This document shows, piece by piece, positions 26,801 through 34,993 of a stretch of 64,000 nt of DNA. Both the position numbers and the translations under genes were made by a program. The notes below the pieces were generated by a model. That model was not told the DNA's origin and searched no databases. It saw only the letters and a list, made by a program, of their open reading frames with translations. The first letter of the stretch is position 1; every line of letters begins with the position of its first letter. Origin of the DNA: Glaciihabitans sp. (GTDB lineage: Bacteria > Actinomycetota > Actinomycetes > Actinomycetales > Microbacteriaceae); the NCBI GenBank assembly GCA_025463785.1, contig JAODBD010000013.1, positions 62,001 to 126,000 of the forward strand, given 5' to 3'.

Positions 26801-27129
26801 GTCGTCTGCGGCCCATCCTGATGACCGCTCTCGCCACCGTCTTCGCGCTTCTGCCCATGGGGGTCGGCCTCACCGGCGGCGGTGGGTTCATCTCGCAGCC
26901 TCTTGCCATAGTCGTGATTGGCGGCCTGGTGTCGTCAACCCTATTGACGCTCATCGTACTGCCGGCGCTTTACTACCTGGTCGAGGGCGCGAAGGAGCGG
27001 CGGGATGACCGTCGCCAGGGCAAGCTGGCGAAGAGGGATGCTCGCACCGCCGAGAAGCAAGCACGCCAGGACGAGCGGCACGCACCTAAAGTGCCCGTAC
27101 AGCACGGCACCGCACAGCACCTGGGTTAG
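23881..27129 (+). CDS. RND-family efflux transporter, HAE-1-like permease
   Basis: The 1082-residue inner-membrane protein has the RND layout: N-terminal helix (FSLRNRALIALVTIVIGVFG), large extracytosolic domain, six helices, second large domain and six more helices. The conserved acidic pair for proton coupling is present in IAIGRVVDDSIVVIENIKRH. The C-terminal tail is charged (ERRDDRRQGKLAKRDARTAE). In Gram-positive bacteria this type resembles Bacillus SwrC/YerP. No membrane-fusion or outer-membrane partner is encoded nearby. The start was taken at the ATG that opens the first helix; longer frames run into mocR. Confidence 0.95.
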   Translation: MHLLSVFSLRNRALIALVTIVIGVFGAIALTTLKQELFPSITSPQLAIVSTYTGASPAVVDHDVSSPIELAIQSVNGIDTTTATSKAGSSTVSATFKDGTDVTTAEQKVQLAIDRLSLPSGVSPQIVTQSLDDIPVLALAVTSTLSPHALSNALNKSTINDIQAIDGVSQASLLGDVGQRVTITPNNTKLSDQGFTVQNIRDALTQNGNLLASGDITENGKTLVVQSGQQLTSVAQLQDLPLIGTKTSVTTTPFGVTQSTKQIHTTLSTVAKVVLTDNPTTSISRVNGRPALTISVTKTSSGNTVAVSKAVRADIPKLQTALGSDTRFTIVFDQAPYIEQSISDLTVEGLLGLAAAVVIILLFLLSVRTTLVTAISIPASILVAFIGMLAAGYTLNIITLGAITIAIGRVVDDSIVVIENIKRHISRGEDKLAAITTGVREVASAVTASTVTTVAVFLPLAIFVTGTTGEIFTPFAVTVTIALVASLLVSLTIVPVLAYWFLKVPKGVAADHAVADTGIPAPGSSDDELRKPTWLQRGYLPIIRWTISRTWHAAIIIVVAVLVLGGTGVLAATGLKTDFLGSSGQNTLTVSQTLPLGTSLDAENVAATKVETALRNVVGVETVQTSIGSSGGSLRSTFGGSGSISFSLTTKAKANQGVIQARVRTAVKALTGVGSVVLQGASAGFSSTDITITVKARNNADLRTAAGDVESAVKALPVTAQATNDLATDEPYIAITVNRNAAAKKGLSELAVGSAVAQAMNPSASGTVTINDTSLSVYLDDSKAPLTVTQLKNFDIQTPSGTVKLSKLADVSVKQAPAAITTIKGVQSATITVTPKTDDTGTASASVAKAVKDLRLPGGSSATLGGVTTQQNDAFSQLEIALLAAILMVYVVMVAAFKSLRQPLLLLVSIPFAATGAIILQKVSNIPLGVASLIGVLMLIGIVVTNAIVLVDLVNQYRRRGYRVGESIVHGSSRRLRPILMTALATVFALLPMGVGLTGGGGFISQPLAIVVIGGLVSSTLLTLIVLPALYYLVEGAKERRDDRRQGKLAKRDARTAEKQARQDERHAPKVPVQHGTAQHLG

Positions 27130-27581
27130 ATCGATTTCTCCATACAGATGCTGAACTCGTCGTCGATGTATGGAGGGAAGTTCGGGATGCGCTCGAATCC
27201 GTGACGCGCATACACCGCGAGTGCGGTCGTCTGCAGCGGACCGGTTTCGAGCTGGATTGTGCGGACGCCGAGCGAAGCCGCGTGCCGCTCGAGGGAGCGA
27301 AGCAGGCCGCCCGCGATGCCGAGGCCGCGCGCTGTCGATGAGACGAACATCCGCTTGATCTCGGCCGTCCCGTCGCCACGGTCAACCAGCGCCGCCATGC
27401 CCAGTGCCGAGCCCTCGTCGCGCGCGACGAAGACCGTGATCCCGGGATGCTCGAGCTCGGAGACATCGAGCAGGTAACAGAACTCGACCGGGTACAGCTC
27501 CCAGTGAAACTCATCGCTCTGCCGCAGGAGGTCGATGACCTCGGGCTGGCGGGCGGGCTCGATTGCAATCACGGCAGGCAT
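27126..27581 (-). CDS. GNAT family N-acetyltransferase
   Basis: The 151-residue enzyme has the acetyl-CoA loop VSSTARGLGIAGGLLRSLE (motif A, about residues 77-95) and a C-terminal YARHGFERI typical of GNAT. GNAT proteins acetylate amines of small molecules or proteins; the substrate is unknown. It lies four bases after the esterase gene on the same strand, so they are probably co-transcribed, and it converges with the RND pump by a 4-bp overlap. Confidence 0.9.
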   Translation of the reverse strand: MPAVIAIEPARQPEVIDLLRQSDEFHWELYPVEFCYLLDVSELEHPGITVFVARDEGSALGMAALVDRGDGTAEIKRMFVSSTARGLGIAGGLLRSLERHAASLGVRTIQLETGPLQTTALAVYARHGFERIPNFPPYIDDEFSICMEKSI

Positions 27582-27585
27582 AGAC

Positions 27586-28554
27586 CTATTTCACCGTATC
27601 GATGAGGGTGTGCACGAGCGTTGCGTGAAGGAAGGCGGCAATTCGCGTGCGCATGGCCTCATCCAGCATGTCGATCGAGTGGAGTTCACCCTCGACTGTC
27701 ACGAATGTGACCGCGATCCCGTTCGCGCGAAGTTTGGCGACGAAAGAGGATGACTGAGACAGCGGGATGCGCTCGGAGAGCGAGTGACCAATGAAGAACG
27801 GCGGGTCGCTCGGGTCAACGTGAAAGAGCGGAGAGGCCGCCCTGGCCGCAGGGCAGTTGGCCAGTGTTCTGCAGTGCAGGTATGACAGTTGGTACGGGAT
27901 CAGGTCGGCGTGCTCTGGCCCCGTCGCCGTCAGATTGATGGGACCACTCAGATCGACGACCGCGGCAACGCGGTGGCCGGTGTCGAGCGGGCCGGTGCCG
28001 ATGGTGCCCACCAGCGCGGCAAGGTTGCCGCCCGCTGAGCCTCCGAATACGCCGATGAGCGTCGGGTCGATCGAATATCGCTTCACCTGCGTCGGTGAAC
28101 GCAGCCACTCCACCGCGTGCTCGATCTCGTCAATCGCCGTCGGATAGACGTACTTGGGGGCCAGTCCATAGTCGACGGATGCCGCGACATATCCGGATTT
28201 CGCCAGCCACTGGCAGATGCTGCGCCACTGGACACCCGACTTGTCGCCGAGCGCCCAACTGCCTCCGTGGATGGCGAGGACCGCTGGCCTGGGCGTAATC
28301 GCTGCTCCCTTCGTTACCGGGGGCAGACAGATATCGAGCCGCACCGCCTTACCTTCAACCGTGTCGTACTGCACGTTCGGGACCACGGGTACATTCGGGT
28401 AGGTCTGGAACTGGCGGTAGGTCGCGCCACGCTGCGGCACGACGATGATCGACTGCGTGCCCACCTGTGAACATCCCGCAAGAACCAATGCAGCCGTCAC
28501 GGCTGCCAGTGCGAGCGCGCTGAGATTGACGGCAAGACGTGACGACACGAGCAT
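27586..28554 (-). CDS. Alpha/beta-hydrolase lipoprotein (esterase of the HSL/BD-FAE type)
   Basis: The 322-residue protein begins with a signal sequence and lipobox (LAAVTAALVLAGC, Cys about residue 28). The fold contains the oxyanion-hole HGG in VLAIHGGSWALGD, the nucleophile elbow GVFGGSAGGNLAAL (about residues 166-179) and the general base His in EGELHSIDML near residue 294. It is therefore a surface-anchored carboxylesterase. A GGGA lies near the ATG. The gene leads an operon with the GNAT gene and diverges from the DEAD-box helicase across a 282-bp region. Confidence 0.9.
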   Translation of the reverse strand: MLVSSRLAVNLSALALAAVTAALVLAGCSQVGTQSIIVVPQRGATYRQFQTYPNVPVVPNVQYDTVEGKAVRLDICLPPVTKGAAITPRPAVLAIHGGSWALGDKSGVQWRSICQWLAKSGYVAASVDYGLAPKYVYPTAIDEIEHAVEWLRSPTQVKRYSIDPTLIGVFGGSAGGNLAALVGTIGTGPLDTGHRVAAVVDLSGPINLTATGPEHADLIPYQLSYLHCRTLANCPAARAASPLFHVDPSDPPFFIGHSLSERIPLSQSSSFVAKLRANGIAVTFVTVEGELHSIDMLDEAMRTRIAAFLHATLVHTLIDTVK

Positions 28555-28836
28555 TATTCCCGCAAGGTTAGTGCGGTCGGCTGCGTAATCGGGTAATGTA
28601 GCCCAGTCGGCTCAAGACAGCGAGGTTCGCCTCGTATGGGTTTGTAAGTCTTGCGGGCCGGTTTGCCAGCGCATCCGTTGGCGAAAATCACACGATTGTA
28701 TGTGACGGCCTCGGTCATCGTTGTATTCCAGAAATGGGATCGCCCGGGTTCTAGTAGTGCGCAGGTTTTACTTCTGCTCATGCACTGCATCGCATAAGTA
28801 ATGCGCCATGCACTTTAGACAACCCGGGAAAGAACC
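28555..28836 (+). promoter_or_regulatory. Structured leader region upstream of the DEAD-box helicase
   Basis: No gene is seen in these 282 bases. They contain a UUCG-tetraloop hairpin CGAGG-TTCG-CCTCG (28621-28634), a hairpin CGCAT-AAGTA-ATGCG (28791-28805), and a long-range complement CCCGGGTT (28743-28750) with AACCCGGG (28821-28828). The latter arm overlaps the presumed ribosome binding GGGAAAG before the helicase ATG. Long structured leaders are known for cold-shock RNA helicases. Confidence 0.5.
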
Positions 28837-30975
28837 ATGCCTAACTTCAAGAAACCAGCTCCTAAGCGAGCAGGCGCCCCGTCGGGCGCACCACACGGCG
28901 CCGGCAGCAGGGCTGCCAGCCACCGTGGCCACCGCCCGGAGGAGAACTCCGGCGCACCGAAGCAGCGTTGGACTGCGGATGACCGCGCCCGTCGCGGAGC
29001 CGCTCCGGCATCCTCAACGGGTGAGCGCAAGCCGTTCCGCGGGCGTGCAGCAGACGGCGGTCGCCCGGAATCGACCGATCGTCGCCCCAACTGGACCCCG
29101 CGCGAAAAGCCCGGCTACCAGCCCCGCGGTGAGCGGCCCGCGTACGGTGACCGCACCGAGCGTCCGGCCCGCCCCGCTTACGGCGACCGCGCACCGCGCA
29201 CCGACCGTCCCGCATACAACAACGATCGCCCGGCGCGGCCCGCGTATGGCGACCGCACGGAGCGTCCGGCGCGGCCCGCGTACGGTGACCGCACCGAGCG
29301 TCCGTCGTACAACGATCGCCCGGCTCGCACGGAGCGTCCGTCTTACGGCGACCGTCCGGCTCGCCCCGCGTACGGCGACCGCGCTCCGCGCGCTGACCGT
29401 CCGGCCTACGACAACGAGCGCCCGGCTCGCACCGAGCGTCCCTCGTACAACGATCGTGCTCCTCGCACGGAGCGTCCGTCGAACAACGAGCGTCCGGCTC
29501 GCACCGAGCGTCCCGCCTATAACGATCGCACTGAGCGTCCGTCGTACAACGATCGTCCCGCCCGCACCGAGCGCCCCGCGTACAACAGCGATCGTCTGGC
29601 TCGTACGGAGCGTCCGTCGTATGACCGCGCCGAGCGTCCGGCCCGTCGCGACTTCAGCTCCGACCGCGCACCGCGTCGCGACCACGACGAGCGTCCCGAG
29701 CGTCGCGACAGCAGCTTTTACCCGACCCGCGAACACAAGTCATTCACGGCTCAGGACGACGTCGTGCTGGAACGCCTCGAGGCCGACGCCATCCAGGCCA
29801 AGGATGTCGAAGGCGTGACCTTCGGAGACCTCGGCCTCGGCGGCAACATCGTTCGTCAGCTGGCCGAGCTCGGTGCTGAGGCGCCGTTCCCGATCCAGGC
29901 TGCGACCATCCCCGATGTCCTGGCCGGCCGCGATGTTCTCGGCCGCGGCAAGACCGGCTCAGGCAAGACCATCGCTTTCGGCGCACCGCTCGTCGAGCGC
30001 CTGATGGAGAACAACGGTGGCAAGAACCGTCAGATGGGGCGCAAGCCTCGCGCCCTCATCCTCGCTCCGACTCGCGAACTTGCGTTGCAGATCGACCGCA
30101 CGGTTCAGCCCATCGCTCGCAGCGTCGGCCTGTTCACCACGCAGATCTACGGCGGAGTTCCGCAGTATCGCCAGGTGAGCGCGCTCCAGCGCGGAGTCGA
30201 CATCATCGTCGGAACGCCTGGCCGCATCGAAGACCTCATCGAGCAGGGCAAGCTCGACCTCTCCGAGGTCACCATCACCGTGCTGGATGAGGCCGACCAC
30301 ATGTGCGACCTGGGGTTCCTCGAGCCGGTGCAGCGCATCCTGAACGAGACGAAGGCCGGCGGACAGCGACTGCTGTTCTCAGCGACTCTCGACAAGGGCG
30401 TTGCGACTCTCGTCAACGAGTACCTCACGAACCCGAGCGTTCACGAGGTTGCGGGCGAAGACCAGGCATCCTCGACCATCGACCACCGCGTGCTTCTCAT
30501 CGAGCAGCGCGACAAGCGTCGCATCATCGAGGAGCTTGCCAGCGGCGAGGGCAAGACGCTCGTCTTCACGCGCACTCGTGCGTTTGCCGAAGAGTTGTCT
30601 GACCTGCTTGAGGATGCCGGCATCCCGTCGACCAGCCTCCACGGCGACCTGAACCAGTCACGTCGCACCCGCAACCTGCAGCTGCTCACCAGCGGTCGGG
30701 TCAAGGTGCTGGTCGCGACCGATGTTGCGGCCCGCGGCATCCACGTCGACGACATCACGCTGGTCATCCAGGCCGACGCGCCCGAAGAGTACAAGACCTA
30801 CCTGCACCGCTCCGGCCGCACCGGTCGCGCCGGTAAGAAGGGCACCGTCGTCACGCTCATCCCGAAGGCGCGTCGTCGTCGCATGGATGAGCTGCTCGAC
30901 CGGGCGGAGATCAAGGCCTCCGTCGACTTCGCCGCTCCCGGTGATGCGGTTCTCGAGGAACTTGCGGCCCTGTAG
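28837..30975 (+). CDS. DEAD-box ATP-dependent RNA helicase with long disordered N-terminus
   Basis: The 712-residue protein has about 300 N-terminal residues of low complexity, rich in Arg, Pro, Tyr, Asp and Glu, built of repeats like ERPARPAYGDR and ERPSYNDRPA. The helicase core follows: Q-motif (PFPIQAATIP), Walker A GRGKTGSGKT (about 370-380), LILAPTRELALQ, the DEAD box in VLDEADHMCDLGF, LLFSATLD and HRSGRTGRAG. Such enzymes unwind structured RNA in ribosome assembly, mRNA decay or cold. The usual position of such tails is C-terminal; here it is N-terminal. Terminator-like hairpin follows. Confidence 0.95.
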   Translation: MPNFKKPAPKRAGAPSGAPHGAGSRAASHRGHRPEENSGAPKQRWTADDRARRGAAPASSTGERKPFRGRAADGGRPESTDRRPNWTPREKPGYQPRGERPAYGDRTERPARPAYGDRAPRTDRPAYNNDRPARPAYGDRTERPARPAYGDRTERPSYNDRPARTERPSYGDRPARPAYGDRAPRADRPAYDNERPARTERPSYNDRAPRTERPSNNERPARTERPAYNDRTERPSYNDRPARTERPAYNSDRLARTERPSYDRAERPARRDFSSDRAPRRDHDERPERRDSSFYPTREHKSFTAQDDVVLERLEADAIQAKDVEGVTFGDLGLGGNIVRQLAELGAEAPFPIQAATIPDVLAGRDVLGRGKTGSGKTIAFGAPLVERLMENNGGKNRQMGRKPRALILAPTRELALQIDRTVQPIARSVGLFTTQIYGGVPQYRQVSALQRGVDIIVGTPGRIEDLIEQGKLDLSEVTITVLDEADHMCDLGFLEPVQRILNETKAGGQRLLFSATLDKGVATLVNEYLTNPSVHEVAGEDQASSTIDHRVLLIEQRDKRRIIEELASGEGKTLVFTRTRAFAEELSDLLEDAGIPSTSLHGDLNQSRRTRNLQLLTSGRVKVLVATDVAARGIHVDDITLVIQADAPEEYKTYLHRSGRTGRAGKKGTVVTLIPKARRRRMDELLDRAEIKASVDFAAPGDAVLEELAAL
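29107..29720 (+). repeat. Degenerate in-frame repeat coding the helicase's Arg/Pro/Tyr-rich segment
   Basis: Units of 24-36 bases encode variants of ERPAYGDR, ERPSYNDR and ARTERP about twenty times. All unit lengths are multiples of three, so the reading frame is kept. The repetition creates long artefactual open frames on the other strand. Confidence 0.85.
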
Positions 30976-31011
30976 CCACGAGCCATCGCGGTAGCCACCA
31001 GCCATCGCGCA

Positions 31012-31047
31012 GAAACGGCGCTCGTCCCTCGGGGCGGGCGCCGTTTC
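31012..31047 (+). terminator. Hairpin terminator of the helicase gene
   Basis: GAAACGGCGC (31012-31021) and GCGCCGTTTC (31038-31047) form a perfect 10-bp stem with a 16-base GC-rich loop 37 bp after the helicase stop; GCATTCC follows, a weak T-rich end. Confidence 0.65.
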
Positions 31048-31117
31048 GCATTCCTCCCGCGCCCGCTGGCAGGATGGTGGGATGCCCACCGCCCTCGCCC
31101 ACCCCCACCAACACTCA

Positions 31118-31178
31118 CGTGAGGGGCGTCATATGGACGTTCCGGAGGGCTGGGAACGTCCATATGGCGCCCCTCACG
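31118..31178. repeat. 26-bp inverted repeat with one G:U position, 9-base loop
   Basis: Bases 31118-31143 pair with 31153-31178; the only departure from perfect complementarity would be a G:U pair in RNA. Each arm contains CATATG-like AT sequence flanked by GAGGGGCG. It lies between the helicase terminator and the acetyltransferase start on the same strand, so it is a second hairpin or a protein-binding site. Confidence 0.7.
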
Positions 31179-31212
31179 GGTGTGCACGTGGGTGCGGGTG
31201 GAGGCTGGGCGC

Positions 31213-31629
31213 ATGAACATTCGCACGTTTGAAGACGCCGACACCGAGGCGGTCGTTGCGCTGTGGCACGAGTGCGGGCTCACCCGACCCTGGAACGACC
31301 CGCACCGCGACATCGAGCGCAAACTAACGACGCAGCCCGAGCTCTTTCTCGTCGGCATTCGGGATGATCGGCTCATCGCGACCGCAATGATCGGATTCGA
31401 CGGCCACCGTGGCTGGGTCTACTACCTCGCGGTCGCGCCCGAGCACCGCGGCGCGGGACACGCGCGGGCGCTCATGATCGAGGCCGAACGGCTGCTGACC
31501 GACCTGGGCTGTCCGAAGATCATGCTGATGGTGCGGGCCGAGAACACCGTGGTCATCGATCTCTATGAGCACCTCGGCTACGAACTCGAGGACACCCGTG
31601 TCATGGGCAAGCGGTTGATTGCCGACTAG
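31213..31629 (+). CDS. GNAT family acetyltransferase, YpeA-like
   Basis: A 138-residue protein starting MNIRTFEDADTEAVVALWHECGLTRPWNDP, close to the E. coli YpeA type in length and opening. The acetyl-CoA motif is YYLAVAPEHRGAGHARALM, and IDLYEHLGYE closes the domain. The substrate is not known. The start was chosen at the ATG that opens the family domain; an earlier in-frame start lies inside the inverted repeat region. Confidence 0.9.
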   Translation: MNIRTFEDADTEAVVALWHECGLTRPWNDPHRDIERKLTTQPELFLVGIRDDRLIATAMIGFDGHRGWVYYLAVAPEHRGAGHARALMIEAERLLTDLGCPKIMLMVRAENTVVIDLYEHLGYELEDTRVMGKRLIAD

Positions 31630-31644
31630 GGCGCGGGTTGGCGC

Positions 31645-32070
31645 CTAAATCTGCTCCAGGACGCGCTCGAGCGCGGGAAGGGCTGCCGCGATCGTCGCCA
31701 CCTCCGCGGGGCTCAGGTCGGCGAGCAGGTCGGCGACCACGCGGCTGCGGGCTGCGCGCGCTCGGAGCACGGCATCCATCCCGGCCTGCGTCACTTCGAT
31801 GCGGAATGCTCGGCGGTCGTCCTCGTCGATGCTGCGGGTGATGAGTCCCCGGGATTCGAGTTCCGCCACAACTCTCGTGATGCTCGGTGCCGAAACCATC
31901 TCGGTTTGGGCCAGATCGGCAAGCCGAACCGGGCCGCGCTTGGCGACTGTCGCGAGGGCGGACAGCAGCCCGTGGCTGAGTCCGCCCGTCGCAGACGCGA
32001 GACGCCGGTTGAATCGACCGACAACGAAAGCCAGCCGTGCAGGCACGGAGTCGGGGGCAATCTCGTTCAT
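31645..32070 (-). CDS. MarR family transcriptional regulator
   Basis: The 141-residue repressor has the MarR winged helix: LSHGLLSALATVAKRGPVRL, LAQTEMVSAPSITRVVAELE, then RGLITRSIDEDDRRAFRIEV with the conserved DxRR wing. GAGGAG lies upstream of the ATG. It follows the MFS exporter on the same strand after 55 bp, so it probably controls that exporter; an AGTT/AACT dyad upstream of the exporter is a candidate operator. Confidence 0.92.
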   Translation of the reverse strand: MNEIAPDSVPARLAFVVGRFNRRLASATGGLSHGLLSALATVAKRGPVRLADLAQTEMVSAPSITRVVAELESRGLITRSIDEDDRRAFRIEVTQAGMDAVLRARAARSRVVADLLADLSPAEVATIAAALPALERVLEQI

Positions 32071-32125
32071 GGCGGGCTCCTCGAGGCTGGTGATCGGTGC
32101 GGGCTAACCGTGCGGAATCGACAGT

Positions 32126-33883
32126 CTAGACGTCGCTCATTGCGGCATCCGCTGGTGCGTCATTCTGCGCGGTCCTGATGGGAACCGTATCGACATGCAT
32201 GTACTTACCGCCAGCGGCAATTGATGCAGCGGCGCCGATGACCGACAGAACTGCCGCCGTCACGAACACAATAATGAGCCCGGAGTGGAACGGGTCCGAG
32301 ATCAACTGGGGGAAGAATGCCTTGCCGGTAAGGACCTGGGCGTTCGCCGACGGGATGTCCGCGAGGATCTTCGAACCGAGCAGGCTCTGGATGGGGTTAT
32401 ACCCGAGGAACGCAGCAAAGAGGCTGCCGACGGGCGGCAATCCCGCCACGGCGTTGGTCGCAGCTGCCGGGACATGATTCGCGAGTAGCCCGGTCGTGAG
32501 CGCCTTCGGCAGCGTGTTTGCGAGGCCGGCGATCATGAGCGAGAAGAAGATTCCGATGGAGAGCGAGTTGCCCGCGTTCTGGAAGGTGCCGGTCATCCCG
32601 GATGCCGCCCCTCGGGCACTCGCCGGCACCGCATTCATGATCGAGGTTCGGTTCGGTGCCGCGAACATGCCCGAGCCGATCCCGTTCAGGAAGGTGATGA
32701 TCGCGAAAACGAGGTAGCTGAAATTGACGGGGATGAGCAGCAGCGCGATGAAGGTGACCGCAACCAGGAGCAGTCCCCCGGTCGCAAATGCGCGCTGGCC
32801 GAAGCGATCGGAGAGGGTTCCCGAGAGCGGCCCCGAAACCAGGAAGCCGACCGTCAGCGGGAGCAGGTAGATCCCGGCCCAGAATGGCGTCGACTCGTAG
32901 CTGAAGCCGTGCAGCGGCAGCCAGATTCCCTGCAGCCAGATGATGAGCATGAACTGCAGCCCGCCACGGCCGATGGACGCGACCAGTCCCGCGATGTTGC
33001 CCCAGGCGAACGCTCGGATCCGGAAGAGGCGCATGTTGAACATCGGCTGCTCCACGCGCAGTTCCAGGAGAACGAAGAAGACGAGCAGCACGACTCCGCC
33101 GATTATTCCGGCGAGAACCCAGGGGTTGCCCCAGCCCTGACTGCTGCCGCCGTAGGGCTGGATGCCATAGGTGATGCCCGCGAGAAGCGCCGTCAGACCA
33201 ACGCCGAAGACGATGTTGCCCGGCCAGTCGACCTTGCCACCCGGGTCCCGCGATCCGGTCTCGTGCAGCGAGACGTATGCCCAGATCGTGCCGAGAATGC
33301 CGAACGGCACGCTCACGACGAAAACCAGGTGCCAGTCGACGGATGCCAGGATGCCGCCGATGATGAGCCCGAGGAACGTTCCGGCGATGGCGGCGACCTG
33401 GTTGAGGCCGAGGGCGAAGCCGCGTCGGTTGGCCGGGAAGGCATCCGTCAATATGGCCGTCGAGTTTGCGAACAGCATCGATCCGCCAACGGCCTGAACG
33501 ACGCGCCAGACGATCAGCCACATGGCGCCCGCCCCGCCGGTGAGCGGGTCGAGCGAGAGTGCGACGGCGGCAAGCGTGAAGATCACGAAGCCGAGGTTGT
33601 AGATCTTGACTCGACCATAAATGTCACCGAGGCGCCCGAAACTGACGACGAGAACCGCGGTCACCAGGATGTAGCCCATGAGCATCCAGAGCAGGTAGCT
33701 GGTGTTGCCCGGGTCGAGCGGGTTGATCTTGATGCCCTTGAAGATCGACGGCAGGGAAATCAGGACGATGGATCCGTTGATTGTTGCCATCAGGATGCCG
33801 AGCGTCGTATTGCTCAGCGCCACCCACTTGTAGCGGGGGTGGTCTTTGTGAAACGCGCCAGAGCGCGCAGCTTTTTCAGCCAC
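32126..33883 (-). CDS. MFS drug exporter, DHA2 (14-helix) type
   Basis: About 585 residues with fourteen expected helices. Motif A is seen as [17 protein letters not shown] and motif C-like features follow; opening [21 protein letters not shown] is typical of EmrB/QacA-type multidrug exporters. The GTG at 33883 is supported by CCTGGAGG eight bases upstream, and the protein begins [18 protein letters not shown]; a GTG at 33913 has no ribosome binding site. It heads a unit with the MarR gene. Substrates cannot be predicted. Confidence 0.92.
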   Translation of the reverse strand: MAEKAARSGAFHKDHPRYKWVALSNTTLGILMATINGSIVLISLPSIFKGIKINPLDPGNTSYLLWMLMGYILVTAVLVVSFGRLGDIYGRVKIYNLGFVIFTLAAVALSLDPLTGGAGAMWLIVWRVVQAVGGSMLFANSTAILTDAFPANRRGFALGLNQVAAIAGTFLGLIIGGILASVDWHLVFVVSVPFGILGTIWAYVSLHETGSRDPGGKVDWPGNIVFGVGLTALLAGITYGIQPYGGSSQGWGNPWVLAGIIGGVVLLVFFVLLELRVEQPMFNMRLFRIRAFAWGNIAGLVASIGRGGLQFMLIIWLQGIWLPLHGFSYESTPFWAGIYLLPLTVGFLVSGPLSGTLSDRFGQRAFATGGLLLVAVTFIALLLIPVNFSYLVFAIITFLNGIGSGMFAAPNRTSIMNAVPASARGAASGMTGTFQNAGNSLSIGIFFSLMIAGLANTLPKALTTGLLANHVPAAATNAVAGLPPVGSLFAAFLGYNPIQSLLGSKILADIPSANAQVLTGKAFFPQLISDPFHSGLIIVFVTAAVLSVIGAAASIAAGGKYMHVDTVPIRTAQNDAPADAAMSDV

Positions 33884-33930
33884 GAGAAGGCCTCCAGGTT
33901 GATGAGGCGTCACCGTTGAGCGCCGATAAT

Positions 33931-33950
33931 TAGTTGATGTGAGTTAACTA
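33931..33950. promoter_or_regulatory. Candidate MarR operator upstream of the MFS exporter
   Basis: A 20-bp imperfect dyad with TAGTT at its left end and AACTA at its right end; 6 of 10 positions match per half. It lies 48 bp upstream of the exporter start and is AT-rich. It is the only dyad in this short region. Confidence 0.4.
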
Positions 33951-33955
33951 TACCG

Positions 33956-34843
33956 TCAGTTGATGGCGAGCATTGCTCCGGCAGCTATCGCCAGCGCGAG
34001 GCCCAGGTACTGAACGGTCGCGATGCGCTCCTTCAGAACGATGGCGGCGAGGATGATCGTCCCGGCCGGATACAGCGCAGTCAGGACTGCCATGACGCTC
34101 AGGTCGCCGATTCTCACGCCGACCAGCAGGCCGGTGTTGGCGACGGAGTCGACCAGCCCGCAGGCGATTGCGAGGATCAGGCCGGGCCGCCATCCCGAGG
34201 TCTGCACGACCGTGCCCTGAGCGGTCGCCCTTCGTCGCGCCAGAAGGGCAACGACCCCGATGCTCGCAAACATGATGATCGCGTTGAGACCGCGGTTGGC
34301 GATCAGCGGGATGAGGCCGGAATCCTTCGGGGTCAGGTCGATGATCACAATGAACAGCCCGATGCACACGCCCGAGCCGACGGCCATGAGCAATCCGCGA
34401 GCCGATGGCCGAACCGCGCGGCTGTCCCGCACGAAGCCGACCAGCACTACAGCGACCAGCGCGATTCCGATGGCGAGGTATCCGAGGGCACGAAGCTTTT
34501 CGCCCCTCGCGAAGCCAATAGCGACGGGAACGATCGCCGAGACGACCGCAGTAGTCGGCGACAGGATGCTCATGGGCCCGATCGCGAGGCAGGCGTACAG
34601 CAAGGAGATGGCCAGCGCTCCGGCCACGCCGGAGAGCGCACCGAGCAGAACGGCGTTCCAGGACCAGGTTCCGCCGACCAGTGCAGATGCCGCAGTCAGG
34701 AGGACGAGACCCGCGACCGCTGCGATTGCCGTGACCCTGAGCGAGCTGATGCGCTGGGAGGCAAGTCCGCCGAGAAAGTCGGCGGATCCGAAGACGAATG
34801 CGCTCGACATCCCGACGACGACAACGGCAAGAAGAGCAGGCAC
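33956..34843 (-). CDS. EamA/DMT superfamily transporter
   Basis: About 295 residues with ten hydrophobic helices arranged as two EamA repeats (SSAFVFGSADFLGGLASQRI in the first, IALVAVVLVGFVRDS between, and the second ending in LTALYPAGTIILAAIVLKERI). EamA proteins export amino acids or other metabolites. The GTG at 34843 follows a TAGCGT -10 by eight bases and has no ribosome binding site; a TTG at 34852 is the alternative start. Confidence 0.9.
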   Translation of the reverse strand: MPALLAVVVVGMSSAFVFGSADFLGGLASQRISSLRVTAIAAVAGLVLLTAASALVGGTWSWNAVLLGALSGVAGALAISLLYACLAIGPMSILSPTTAVVSAIVPVAIGFARGEKLRALGYLAIGIALVAVVLVGFVRDSRAVRPSARGLLMAVGSGVCIGLFIVIIDLTPKDSGLIPLIANRGLNAIIMFASIGVVALLARRRATAQGTVVQTSGWRPGLILAIACGLVDSVANTGLLVGVRIGDLSVMAVLTALYPAGTIILAAIVLKERIATVQYLGLALAIAAGAMLAIN

Positions 34844-34993
34844 GAGATCCAACGCTAGTGGCTCGGGTGGTTGCCGATAGTCACAGCGGCTCGCGGGGGC
34901 GGATCTGTTCCCTTTGTGGCATCCCCACTGAGTATTGCCGATCTCTAGTGAGGATGCCTACCGTTGAAACGCACGAAAGCCGAGGGAGCATGC

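Noticed and set aside
28554-28790. 78-codon minus frame upstream of the esterase
   Set aside because: Low-quality translation in a promoter/leader region; no ribosome binding site.
29014-29736. Long minus-strand open frame (240 codons) opposite the helicase N-terminus
   Set aside because: It is a by-product of the repetitive coding sequence; the translation is a monotonous Arg/Thr/Val repeat with no domain.
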